30,776 bases of DNA, taken from the IMG/VR virus record IMGVR_UViG_3300021519_000743, positions 1 to 30,776 of that record. One strand, 5' to 3'. Below, one piece after another: positions 1 through 7,425 of this stretch; the stretch's first letter is position 1; each line of letters begins with the position of its first letter. The translations under genes were made by a program, and so were the position numbers. The notes under the pieces were generated by a model. It searched no databases and was not told the DNA's origin. It saw only the letters and a list, made by a program, of their open reading frames with translations. Origin of the DNA: a virus.

Positions 1-439
1 CTCCACCGTAGGCAGTCACGACCAAAGCCGCGCCAGCCGCCGTTGTTGTCACTGAAACAGAGGCATACAACGCAAAAGCCGCAGGAAGAATAAGCGGCTG
101 CGAGTAGGTCAACATGCCGCTATACGAAAGCGCAGTAGCCGACGGCGAAACAACAGTGGTCAGGATTTCGTTAATCAGAAACGCCGTCGTTCCGTCCCAG
201 GCCCAAATGCCAACAATGTTAGCAACAGAGGCAACCGAGATGCCAGTTGATGCCGCTGTAACGCCAATGCTGTCAATGCGTAGACCGTTGGTGCTGACGG
301 GAACAAACGCCGTGATGTTCGCCGCCGCAAGGTTAGCCGTAGCCGTTGGGCCTCGCGTTGTGCAAGCCGTGATGGCTGACATATTCAGCGATTTAATGTA
401 AGGCGTTTGAGCAAAGATTGGTGTTGATGTAACGGCCAT
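1..439 (-). CDS. Phage structural-type protein, C-terminus cut by window edge
   Basis: The ATG at 439-437 overlaps the TAA of the upstream tail-fibre-like gene (TAATG), so the two are translationally coupled. The reading frame stays open to base 1, giving about 146 residues. The protein starts MAVTSTPIFAQTPYIKSL and is rich in Ala, Thr, Val and Gly with no charged clusters, the composition of a beta-rich virion protein. It holds a segment VSTNGLRIDSIGV followed by a WAWDGTTAFLI stretch. I do not recognise a named family. Its place at the end of the virion module suggests a minor virion or fibre-associated protein; this is inferred from context and composition only. Confidence 0.7.
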   Translation of the reverse strand, partial: MAVTSTPIFAQTPYIKSLNMSAITACTTRGPTATANLAAANITAFVPVSTNGLRIDSIGVTAASTGISVASVANIVGIWAWDGTTAFLINEILTTVVSPSATALSYSGMLTYSQPLILPAAFALYASVSVTTTAAGAALVVTAYGG

Positions 440-1776
440 TAGAAGCCTCCGAAGTTATTTGCTGTGTAAATACCGGCCCCGGCTAGAACGACCGTAGGAG
501 TTGCCCACGACAGGTTAGCTCCTGCCCCAGTAGAAGTTACTGTCAAAACTTGTCCGGTAGACCCGATTGGAAACCGCGTATTACTAGTGCCAAAGTAATA
601 GATTAGATCACCTTGGGTGGTCGTTGGCGCTAAGGCACTAAATGCGCCAATCGCCGTTGTCGCTGAAGTACCCCCATAACCAACACCAAGCGTGCCGGTT
701 GCTGTAATGGTGCCAGATGCCGTAATTGGGCCACCGTTAAACGTCAGGCCAGTACCGCCCCCTGAAACATCTACGTAGTTGACGGTGCCAGCAAAAGCAT
801 TTGACCAAATTGGTAGGCCACCGCTAGATGTCAGAACTTGGCCACTAGACCCAATGGCTAGACGGACGTTCGCACCAGCCGCGCTGACGCGGTAGATAAG
901 ATCGCCAGATGTCGTTGTCGGGGACAGCGCCGTGAAAGCCGCAATGGCCGTGGTGGCCGAAGTGCCGCCGTAACCAACACCAAGCGTGCCGGTTGCCGTG
1001 ATGGTGCCAGATGCTGTGATCGGACCACCGTTAAACGTCAGACCAGTACCGCCACCGGACACATCTACGTAGTTGACCGTGCCGCCAGAGGACGGGCTGA
1101 TCCAAACCGGCAAGCCCCCGCTGGCTGTTAAAAGCTGCCCACTGGAGCCAATCGCAAGCCGCACGTTTCCGGTGGAAGTGCGGTAGATCAGGTCGCCAGA
1201 GGTTGTGGTGGGGGCCAGCGCGTTGAAGGCAGCAATCGCCGTCGTAGCCGATGTGCCGCCATAACCTAAACCAAGCGTGCCAGAGGCAGTGATAGTCCCA
1301 GCCGTAGTGATGGGACCGCCGCTATATGTAATCCCAGTACCGCCGCCGGATACGTCAACCGAGGTAACCGTGCCTGTACCGGCTGCGGTTATCCAAACAG
1401 GCAAACCACCACTAGCAGCCAATATCTGGCCATTAGACCCAATGGCTAACCGCACGTTTCCGCCTGAAGCGGCAGTACGGTAGATCATATCCCCAGAAGA
1501 GGTGGTCGGGGCCAACGCATCAAAAGCCGCGCTGGCGGTCGTCTGACCGCTTCCGCCGTTAGCAATCGGAACGGTCGTGACGTTGAATGTATTGGTCGTC
1601 GCTAAGGACAGCGCCGTACCGGCGAAATAAGTCGTGCCAGACGCGGCCATGTAGACCGCCATCTGAGCCGCCGTGCAGTATTCAGCCGGAGGACCAGCAA
1701 TATGCTGGACTAAGAATTTGTCAGTCCCAACAACTTGGGGTGATGGGTCTAATTCGCTAATAAGGACGTTGGGCAT
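439..1776 (-). CDS. Repeat-rich tail-fibre-like protein
   Basis: This 445-residue protein has a unique N-terminus (about 1-75; MPNVLISELDPSPQVVGTDK) that probably attaches to the virion. It then has three copies of a 97-99 residue repeat starting with NVRLAIGS at about residues 107, 204 and 303, and a partial fourth copy at about 400. Each repeat holds VSGGGTG, GGPIT, GTLG.GYGGTSATTAI and PTTT.GDLIYR. Gly/Thr/Ser-rich repeats of this kind are typical of phage fibre or collar shafts. The last 40 residues (ending TANNFGGF) are unique and could be the tip. It overlaps both neighbours by one base or so. The function as a host-contact fibre is inferred; no known receptor-binding domain is recognised. 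Confidence 0.75.
   Translation of the reverse strand: MPNVLISELDPSPQVVGTDKFLVQHIAGPPAEYCTAAQMAVYMAASGTTYFAGTALSLATTNTFNVTTVPIANGGSGQTTASAAFDALAPTTSSGDMIYRTAASGGNVRLAIGSNGQILAASGGLPVWITAAGTGTVTSVDVSGGGTGITYSGGPITTAGTITASGTLGLGYGGTSATTAIAAFNALAPTTTSGDLIYRTSTGNVRLAIGSSGQLLTASGGLPVWISPSSGGTVNYVDVSGGGTGLTFNGGPITASGTITATGTLGVGYGGTSATTAIAAFTALSPTTTSGDLIYRVSAAGANVRLAIGSSGQVLTSSGGLPIWSNAFAGTVNYVDVSGGGTGLTFNGGPITASGTITATGTLGVGYGGTSATTAIGAFSALAPTTTQGDLIYYFGTSNTRFPIGSTGQVLTVTSTGAGANLSWATPTVVLAGAGIYTANNFGGF
580..1458 (-). repeat. Three in-frame ~295-bp tandem repeats in the fibre gene
   Basis: The three repeats lie at about 1458-1168, 1167-871 and 870-580. The copies at 650-790 and 950-1090 are nearly identical at DNA level, differing mostly at third positions, which suggests recent duplication or gene conversion. 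Copy number could vary by slippage or recombination without a frameshift because each unit is a multiple of three. Confidence 0.8.
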
Positions 1777-2189
1777 TAAGGCACCGGAATTAAAGTGGGG
1801 TTATTTCCACTTAAGAAGTTAAATCCGTCATTACTCGGGTCTTGCGGATTAACGCCAGTAATGATCGGCATGTCATAATCCGCGACGATAAATAGCATAG
1901 GCTCTGGATTAAGAGCGTAGTTTTCCGGCCTGGGGTTCTTGATCGGAACCGGATCGGGCGGCAGAACCAGCATGGAGTAATACGGGTTCGGAACGTCGTC
2001 GCAAACGCCGCAGACGTACAGCTTCGTACCCACCGGCACGGACCCGCCGCGATACTCCCTTTTCTCAACCAAATGGCCGTGCATCGTCCACATGCCGCAG
2101 CCGTCGCAAACGGCGACGGAGCGAGGGCTTTTGACATCAATATCAATCGGTGCCCTGGCGCGACGGTGTAACGGCGATAACCGGCTCAT
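1776..2189 (-). CDS. Small protein with a zinc-ribbon-like CxxC pair
   Basis: 137 residues. The ATG at 2189 overlaps the stop of the upstream gp4-like gene (ATGA), and its TAA overlaps the fibre gene ATG. Residues about 28-65 hold CDGCGMW ... LYVCGVCDD, two CxxC pairs spaced as in a zinc ribbon. The C-terminal half is Pro/Asn-rich (PDPVPIKNPRPENY). The position between the head-completion gene and the fibre gene suggests a virion or assembly role, but I recognise no family. Zinc binding is inferred from the four cysteines. Confidence 0.7.
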   Translation of the reverse strand: MSRLSPLHRRARAPIDIDVKSPRSVAVCDGCGMWTMHGHLVEKREYRGGSVPVGTKLYVCGVCDDVPNPYYSMLVLPPDPVPIKNPRPENYALNPEPMLFIVADYDMPIITGVNPQDPSNDGFNFLSGNNPTLIPVP

Positions 2190-2878
2190 GCGTACCTACC
2201 ATACAACATGCTCGGCTTGATGACCGTAGGCACCTTTTCGCGGTCTTCAGCAGCCGCCGCTTGGTAGGCTACATCGGCCATACCTTGCAACATACCGGCC
2301 TTCTCGGGTGCCCATTTCACCGCCAAACGGGCAGCCATACCAGCCGCCATAGCATCAAACCAACGCTGGGGCACATCCAGGGTATTAGTGGGGTTCCCTG
2401 GGTCTTGCGTAAAGTTCATGGTGTAATAAAACAGCGTATACGTCGAGATGTCTGGCGTAGGCCAAAAGTACACTGTCGGCGTAATGGTACGCTCAAAGTA
2501 ATATTGTGTCGGCGGGGCTTGCTGCTGTTTGTTGGGGATAGACGCATAATCAGCCCGGCTAATGGGCGAAAGCATAATGTCCGTGTTAATCCCGCCGCTG
2601 GTGGTACGCCGGTAGACCTGGAACATTTCCACGTTCTTGGCGTTCAGCGCGAGGCTCTGCTGGCCCACAGTCAAGGCTGAGTTGTTAAGCGTGACTTCCC
2701 AAAGGTTAACGCCCTTATTGGCCCATTCGGCGCACAGATAGCTAAGGCTGCGAATGGCACTCTGTACGTCATTGGCCGACAGGTCTGAAGCCTCACGGCC
2801 CATACGCTCGTAAGCCTCGACGATTACGCTATCAAGTTCGGTGTTTACGCCAAAGTCATACGTGCCGGTAAGCGTCAT
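2186..2878 (-). CDS. P22 gp4-like head-completion / tail accessory factor
   Basis: 230 residues. The N-terminal part has the pattern of the P22 tail accessory factor gp4 family: a helical stretch ELDSVIVEAYERMGREA, then SANDVQSAIRSLSYLC, LWEVTL and a short beta segment with FWPTPD and LFYYTMNF. In P22-like phages this protein plugs and extends the portal ring and binds the tail needle or hub. Length and order (after capsid, before fibre) fit. The ATG directly follows the TAG of the upstream gene. A general head-tail connector is the alternative label. Confidence 0.75.
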   Translation of the reverse strand: MTLTGTYDFGVNTELDSVIVEAYERMGREASDLSANDVQSAIRSLSYLCAEWANKGVNLWEVTLNNSALTVGQQSLALNAKNVEMFQVYRRTTSGGINTDIMLSPISRADYASIPNKQQQAPPTQYYFERTITPTVYFWPTPDISTYTLFYYTMNFTQDPGNPTNTLDVPQRWFDAMAAGMAARLAVKWAPEKAGMLQGMADVAYQAAAAEDREKVPTVIKPSMLYGRYA

Positions 2879-3133
2879 CTAACAGGCCCACCTTTTTCTA
2901 GCGGCTTTACCGCGTTCGCCGGTCCAGCTTTGCGACCTAGCGCAAAAGCTCTTCTTACGGCCCGCGTCGGCCTTGCTCTTGGGGTTCGGCGCTGGGGGCT
3001 TTAGATTGCTCCCCGTGCGCCGATTGATGGACGCCCTACCTTTGGCAGTCAAACCAGCGCCCTTAGCCACAGACAGCTTGTAGCCGCCTGAAACCGTCAT
3101 CCCGCGCATTTGGTCTTTCTTGCCACGGGCCAT
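2879..3133 (-). CDS. Short basic phage protein, DUF6321-like
   Basis: 84 residues, strongly basic. The core GLTAKGRASINRRTGSNLK followed by a lysine/proline-rich linker and RRKSFCARS-like residues (here GRKKSFCARSQSW) matches the pattern of a small protein found in many uncultured aquatic phages, which I recall as DUF6321. Its function is unknown. The charge suggests nucleic acid or capsid-interior contact. It sits between a beta-rich structural gene and the gp4-like gene with 5-bp and 0-bp spacing, so it is part of the virion operon. Confidence 0.75.
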   Translation of the reverse strand: MARGKKDQMRGMTVSGGYKLSVAKGAGLTAKGRASINRRTGSNLKPPAPNPKSKADAGRKKSFCARSQSWTGERGKAARKRWAC

Positions 3134-3138
3134 CGGTT

Positions 3139-3795
3139 TTAGTACCCCGATTGGTTAAAGTTGACGTTCATTGTGCCAGTAGCTGTAGTGCTGGCAAGGA
3201 AGATGGCGCGATACGCTGTGGCGTTTTCGTTAAAGGTAAGGTTTGTGGAAGTTCCAATAGACGAAAGCCCTGTAGCCGCAATTACCGCTGGTGTCGTGGT
3301 CGTGGAAATCGGGTCAAAAGTATGTTGAATTGAAACCAAAGAAGTTGTGGCTGTATTCATAGTGATTGCCACGGACACAACTACAGGGTTCTGGAAAGTA
3401 TCAACCATAGCCCAGCGGCTGGTGCCGGTAATACCGACACCAACCGTGAACGCGCTAGTTGCAATAGTCCCAACTGAGATTGCTGTGACTTTAAAGAACT
3501 CAGCCACAGTAGTGGCCGTAGCATTGTTTGGCCCAGTAAGCGTTGTAGATACAGCATACCCAGACGTATCAATACCCGAGATAGTAAAGGTCGATGAGCT
3601 AATGTTTCCCGTTGATGTAAGCGTAATCGTCCGTTGAATACCGGGCGCTACAGTCACCGCAAAGGGCGTTACACCAGCATTAAAATTAGATAGCGACCCA
3701 TTAAGAACAAGGGACTGATCTGTGGCCGTAGTCGTTTGCGTAGCGCAAACGCCATTAACCGTTTGCGTGGGGAAGCTGAATATTACTGGGCGCAT
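3139..3795 (-). CDS. Beta-rich virion protein, paralogue of the 4738-5493 gene
   Basis: 218 residues rich in Thr, Ser, Val and Ala, predicted beta-sandwich. The segment with GIDTSGYAVSTTLTGPN, then FFKVTAISVG and FTVGVG, parallels the product of 4738-5493 (GTDAYGAPLTASLTGPT, then FKTVTTASANG and LTIGNTDTYG). The two genes are therefore likely paralogues. The ATG at 3795 has an SD-like GGAG seven bases upstream and lies inside the 3' end of the previous gene, a 41-bp overlap in another frame. The likely role is capsid decoration or a minor virion protein; no family is recognised. Confidence 0.7.
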   Translation of the reverse strand: MRPVIFSFPTQTVNGVCATQTTTATDQSLVLNGSLSNFNAGVTPFAVTVAPGIQRTITLTSTGNISSSTFTISGIDTSGYAVSTTLTGPNNATATTVAEFFKVTAISVGTIATSAFTVGVGITGTSRWAMVDTFQNPVVVSVAITMNTATTSLVSIQHTFDPISTTTTPAVIAATGLSSIGTSTNLTFNENATAYRAIFLASTTATGTMNVNFNQSGY

Positions 3796-4666
3796 TTGCT
3801 ACTCCAAGAGAAGGGGCATGGCCATTTGTTAATGGGAGTGGCCCACCCAACATAGCGTTATATATAGCATGTTCCCCGCCAACACCCATAACCGGCTGCG
3901 GAGCAGCAATCGGCTGAATAACGGACGGACTAGCAACCTGTAGAACTTGGAACTGAGCGGCTAGTTTAGGCGGATTCCGAATACGTTCTTCGTGCGCCAG
4001 GATTTGCTGGGCAGTCATAATCTTACCACCCATGCCGGGCGGGTGGTTCGGGTCTACAAACCAGCCGTAGGGCTGCTGGTGATTATACATATCCATCAGT
4101 GTTGAGTTCTGAGCGACGGCAAAGCGAACGCCGCGCTGGGTACCAATACCCATGTAGAACTCGCAGCACGCACGGCCAGACTCAGCCAGATGTACGTCAG
4201 GATACGAGAAATCGCAGCCAAACAGGCCAATTTCGTTAAAGCCGTCAGCCAAAGCCAGGGCGATGGCATACGAAACACTGGTATTGAAGTAGGTAATGCC
4301 GCCAAACGAAGCCATAACCCGAGCAAACGGGTAAACGACATGGTTCGGATAACGGGGATGCGGCCACGATGTATAGAACGGGGTGTTGTCCTTCAGCGCG
4401 TATTCGCACATATCACGGACAACGGGGTGGCCCAGGTAAGGGTGAACAGGGTCAACGTGGATAATACGGTCGCAACGAATCTGTGCGCCCATATAGTTAA
4501 TGCACCACGTTTCCGCGTTTTGGAGGATTTCAGGGCGGCTTTCCATAAGCTGCGCCTGGAAGAAATCTGAACGGCTTGAACCCATAGCAATAATGTTGAC
4601 CGCCTTACGAGCCGGGGCGTGCATGATCGCTGTAGGTGCTGCTTGAGCTAAATGAGATTCTGTCAC
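3755..4666 (-). CDS. Rossmann-like protein resembling DUF115/Maf-type transferases
   Basis: 303 residues. After a short Ala-rich leader, residues about 23-60 (VNIIAMGSSRSDFF ... ETWCINYMGAQIRCDRIIHVD) read as a Rossmann beta-alpha unit with a GxS turn. The middle has FNTSVSYAIALALADG then IGLFGCDFSYPDVHLAESG, reminiscent of the G.D[LF][AS]Y motif in DUF115 (MAF_flag10) proteins and related GT42-like sialyltransferases. Maf proteins transfer pseudaminic or legionaminic acid to flagellin, so the match is of interest beside this phage's sugar operon. The C-terminal 80 residues are Pro/Ala-rich and low complexity. The call rests on motif reading alone; an uncharacterised phage enzyme of another Rossmann family is possible. 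Confidence 0.5.
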   Translation of the reverse strand: MTESHLAQAAPTAIMHAPARKAVNIIAMGSSRSDFFQAQLMESRPEILQNAETWCINYMGAQIRCDRIIHVDPVHPYLGHPVVRDMCEYALKDNTPFYTSWPHPRYPNHVVYPFARVMASFGGITYFNTSVSYAIALALADGFNEIGLFGCDFSYPDVHLAESGRACCEFYMGIGTQRGVRFAVAQNSTLMDMYNHQQPYGWFVDPNHPPGMGGKIMTAQQILAHEERIRNPPKLAAQFQVLQVASPSVIQPIAAPQPVMGVGGEHAIYNAMLGGPLPLTNGHAPSLGVANAPSNIQLPHANG

Positions 4667-4696
4667 GGGTTACTTCCTTGCCTAGTTACCGTCAAT

Positions 4697-4730
4697 AAAA
4701 ACGCCGGGGCATGACGGCCATACCCCGGCG
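4697..4730 (-). terminator. Rho-independent terminator after the 4738-5493 gene
   Basis: On the minus strand, eight bases CGCCGGGG (4730-4723) pair perfectly with CCCCGGCG (4709-4702) across a 13-nt loop. TTTTTATT follows directly. It starts a few bases past the TAA of the beta-rich gene and is followed by a new gene 30 bases on, so it may cap the capsid transcript or act as a leaky attenuator. Confidence 0.85.
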
Positions 4731-4737
4731 ATTAACA

Positions 4738-5493
4738 TTAAGCAGAATATGGCGTTACGCCATAAGTATTTTCTTTGGTGTCGCTGGCAGCCGCAACCCC
4801 GTCATTCGGGGTAATGAACATCATGTTAATATACCTGACACCATTGGCTAGAGCAGTCGTAGCCAATGCAACCGTTCCGCGAACGTCAGCGGTGGTAGCG
4901 GTGGCGACGCCCGTCGCGGCAAGACCAGCCGTCCAGGTCGCAGGGACGGTCGCGGATTCGCCGTTGATATGGACACCAAGCCCTTTTCCGACGTTAGCAA
5001 TACGGAACGGCAACCCGTAAGTATCCGTGTTGCCAATCGTCAACGCGCCGGTAGCCGCACCGTTCGCAGATGCGGTGGTGACGGTTTTAAAGGCCGAAAG
5101 CGTATTAACAAAAGAACCAGTGGTTCCCAAGGTATTACCAGTCGGGCCGGTGAGGGACGCAGTAAGCGGCGCACCATACGCATCCGTACCTTGGATGGTA
5201 AATGTCACCGTCGCCATGTTGCTGGAAGCCGTAATGGTTACACAACGCGGAACGTCAAAGGTAGCAACGCCGTTGCTAACCAAAACACCCGTGCCGGTTA
5301 GAGTACCCGCAATGGCCGAAGACGCATAAAACACGCCGCTGGCCAGGGAGGTGGACGCCGTTCCAAGCTGGTAAACGTAAACCTGGGTCAGCGGGACGCC
5401 ATAAATTTCGTCCTCAGCATAACCCGTAGGAGGGGTGTAGTTGCGGTTATACGCAGCACGCCCCATTTTGATGCTATCAAAGAAAGTTGTCAT
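4738..5493 (-). CDS. Beta-rich virion protein, probable capsid decoration protein
   Basis: 251 residues. The N-terminus (MGRAAYNRNYTPPTGYAEDE) is followed by long stretches of Thr/Ala/Gly/Val beta strands, then a C-terminal INMMFITPNDG segment. It shares an internal motif set with the 3139-3795 product (see that entry), so the two are likely paralogues. The ATG at 5493 has GAGG eight bases upstream. It is isolated between two intrinsic terminators, which suggests high, separately tuned expression. Decoration or stabilisation of the head is inferred from position right after the major capsid gene; no named family is recognised. Confidence 0.7.
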   Translation of the reverse strand: MTTFFDSIKMGRAAYNRNYTPPTGYAEDEIYGVPLTQVYVYQLGTASTSLASGVFYASSAIAGTLTGTGVLVSNGVATFDVPRCVTITASSNMATVTFTIQGTDAYGAPLTASLTGPTGNTLGTTGSFVNTLSAFKTVTTASANGAATGALTIGNTDTYGLPFRIANVGKGLGVHINGESATVPATWTAGLAATGVATATTADVRGTVALATTALANGVRYINMMFITPNDGVAAASDTKENTYGVTPYSA

Positions 5494-5516
5494 AATGACG
5501 CCTCACTGTTTGTTGT

Positions 5517-5555
5517 GAAAAGGGCCACCGCACCATTTTGCGGCACGATGGCCCT
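5517..5555 (-). terminator. Terminator downstream of the major capsid gene
   Basis: On the minus strand AGGGCCA (5555-5549) pairs with TGGCCCT (5527-5521). An inner CCGC/GCGG stem is separated by an asymmetric internal loop, and TTTC follows. It lies 25 bases past the capsid stop codon, a common place for a terminator that keeps capsid mRNA short and abundant. Confidence 0.75.
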
Positions 5556-5580
5556 ATTCTCTATTTAACCCCCAGGGCTA

Positions 5581-6486
5581 TTAGGTAGCGCCAGAGCTAC
5601 CATACGCACCACGCGGGTTAGACCAACCGAACGAATAACGCTCGATAGCCTTAGCCAGCAAGTTGTCGCTGGTAAAGTCAGTGAACACATCAGTCTCAAG
5701 AGCTTCACGGACGTAGTGCTTCAGACCATTCGGCGCGTCGGTCATAACGAACCAGCCGTTGGTGTCGGTCAAAAAGTGGTTGACGCGATAACCCTGCGGC
5801 ACGGCACCAATGTTGTAGATCGCATTGATGTCGTTGTTCGCGGTGCCGGTGCGGAACTGCGAGTGCAGAATACGGTCGGCAGTGAACTGAAGCTGCGGCG
5901 GAACGACCAGCTTGGTCGGCTTCGTCATCGTGATGAGGCCAGCCTGATCGCGGAACTGCGAGATGGTTACGATAGCGTCTTGCAGCGACGATTCGTTCAA
6001 GTCCACCTGCACGCTCGGCGTGTTGGCAAACGTGCCGGTATCAATCGGGTGCGCGGTCGAGAAGAGAGGCTGACCATCGCCACCCGGATACGAGGACGAG
6101 AAGCCGTTGTTCAGAACCGAAGCGCCGTTGACTTCTTTGCTTTGCAGCATCGAGTTACGGAGCGACTGTGCCTGAAGCGGGAACTGCGACTCATACAGGT
6201 TATCCTTCATCGCCTGACGGGTGATGATGAAGCCAACGCTGGTGTAGCGGTGGTAGTAGGTCGAGATAACGCGCTGTCCCATATCCTGGAACTGCGTCGG
6301 CGCACCTTCACCTTTGATCGAGGCGAGGCCGAGCAGCTTCATTTCAACTTCAATTTCAACTGCTTTATCGGAAGTATGGGTCGTGAAGATTTCCGTGTAC
6401 TCAGCAGGGTACATGGGATAATCGCCAAAAACTTCTGCCAAACCGGGGCGGAGAAGTTGCTGGATTGAACTGGTATTAATAGTCAT
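5581..6486 (-). CDS. Major capsid protein, Mu gpT-like HK97 fold
   Basis: 301 residues. The pattern matches Mu gpT-like major head subunits: an N-terminal LLRPGLAEVFGDYP, a central TSVGFIITRQAMKDNLY and the hallmark GDGQPLFSTAHP. A later helix SSLQDAIVTISQFRDQAG precedes KLVVPPQLQFTADRIL, and the C-terminus has VREALETDVFTDFT. The length is close to the family norm. The ATG at 6486 has a strong AGGAG seven bases upstream, and a terminator follows the gene, both expected of a highly expressed capsid gene. No protease gene is seen next to it, so head maturation by cleavage is not evident here. Confidence 0.9.
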   Translation of the reverse strand: MTINTSSIQQLLRPGLAEVFGDYPMYPAEYTEIFTTHTSDKAVEIEVEMKLLGLASIKGEGAPTQFQDMGQRVISTYYHRYTSVGFIITRQAMKDNLYESQFPLQAQSLRNSMLQSKEVNGASVLNNGFSSSYPGGDGQPLFSTAHPIDTGTFANTPSVQVDLNESSLQDAIVTISQFRDQAGLITMTKPTKLVVPPQLQFTADRILHSQFRTGTANNDINAIYNIGAVPQGYRVNHFLTDTNGWFVMTDAPNGLKHYVREALETDVFTDFTSDNLLAKAIERYSFGWSNPRGAYGSSGAT

Positions 6487-6518
6487 GTGTTTGCTCCTAG
6501 GCCAAAAGCGTTACGGGA

Positions 6519-7148
6519 CTAAATAACGTGCCCCGGGGTTCCAGCAGAACGCTGGCCATTGTTGATTTGAACAATCCAGTTAGCGAACGCGCCAACGGCA
6601 TTATTAACGCGGGGGTCAAGAGAAACGATCCGCATGTTAAGGCCAGAAGCCGAGCTTGCAGTTGAGTTGTTAAGCGTGACAGCAGAGATACCCGTGCGGG
6701 TGCTGCCAGCCGTGTACAGGAAGTTGGCATTCAGGCCAGGGGCCGACGCGGCTAACGGAGTGCCCGAAGCGCCCGTACCATCACCTTCGGTGATCGTGTA
6801 CTGCGCCATCGGATCATCGATGACCAACGCCACCGGGGTGTTGCCCGAAAGGAAAGCCGTCGCGCCGTTGAAGTAGTTGGCAAACTGCCAGACGCCCGAA
6901 GTGTCCTGATATTTGCAGCCCTGGAAAACGCCAGTGATTGCAGAACCAGCAACGCCGCGAATGATGACACCCGCCGTGGAAAGCGCCACGGGATCGTTCT
7001 GGAAGATCGTCTGTCCACCCGTCGCCGGGATGTTGTACTGATTAGTGATACCATTGAAGGTAACGCCGTTGCCGCTGTTAAGCGGCTGGAGGCCAGCGCC
7101 ACCAGATGCACCGTAAGACATGTTATATACTCCGTTCAGATGCGCCAT
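6519..7148 (-). CDS. Gly/Ala/Thr-rich virion protein upstream of capsid gene
   Basis: 209 residues. The protein reads MAHLNGVYNMSYGASGGAG at its start, has GQTIFQNDPVAL and VFQGCKYQDTSGVWQFANYF in the middle and ends NNGQRSAGTPGHVI. The mid-section resembles small head-decoration or stabilisation proteins that precede gpT-like capsid genes, where a compact beta barrel carries a DPVAL-type strand. No family is claimed. It follows a 277-nt structured leader and has no clear Shine-Dalgarno sequence, so its translation may depend on leader folding. Confidence 0.7.
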   Translation of the reverse strand: MAHLNGVYNMSYGASGGAGLQPLNSGNGVTFNGITNQYNIPATGGQTIFQNDPVALSTAGVIIRGVAGSAITGVFQGCKYQDTSGVWQFANYFNGATAFLSGNTPVALVIDDPMAQYTITEGDGTGASGTPLAASAPGLNANFLYTAGSTRTGISAVTLNNSTASSASGLNMRIVSLDPRVNNAVGAFANWIVQINNGQRSAGTPGHVI

Positions 7149-7425
7149 TATTAGCGCGAAAACCTGGGTTTTTTACTGATTGCCACTACCAGTGGCCGGA
7201 GCAGATAACGTAACTGCCGTCGATAACGGGTGCTTTTGCACCCGGCCAAATACGTGATTGGCGTCGATAATCCGCTATTGCGGAAGCGATATAACGACCT
7301 AGATTACCACGATTTGAGCCTTATGTAAGCCCGTATCGTGGTGGGGTGGCCAGGACTGGCCCCTATCACACACTCCGGCAAGGGAAAGGTGGGCCGGGGC
7401 TTTTTAACCCCAGCCACCCCGTAAC
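7149..7425 (-). promoter_or_regulatory. Gene-free leader with a row of hairpins upstream of the capsid genes
   Basis: No convincing gene lies here. Perfect stems include GCCACT/AGTGGC (7182-7196), CGGGTGC/GCACCCG with a four-base loop (7227-7244), TCCGC/GCGGA with a four-base loop (7271-7284), ACCACGAT/ATCGTGGT (7306-7342), GGCCAG/CTGGCC (7348-7361) and an 8-bp stem with one wobble (7392-7415). The word CGTCGATAA occurs next to two of the hairpins (7218-7226 and 7262-7270). None has a proper T-run on the minus strand, so these are not ordinary terminators. Candidates are a 5' UTR controlling capsid translation, an RNA processing site or a small RNA. Confidence 0.5.

Noticed and set aside
114-401. 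Plus-strand open frame opposite the first virion gene
   Set aside because: It is antisense to a coupled minus-strand gene, has no ribosome site and low-complexity composition.
5716-6468. 250-residue plus-strand frame opposite the capsid gene
   Set aside because: Mirror of a strongly supported capsid gene; no family pattern and no ribosome site.
7392-7415. Terminator after the 7426-7923 gene
   Set aside because: The stem is good but no T-run follows on the minus strand, so I left it as part of the structured leader.
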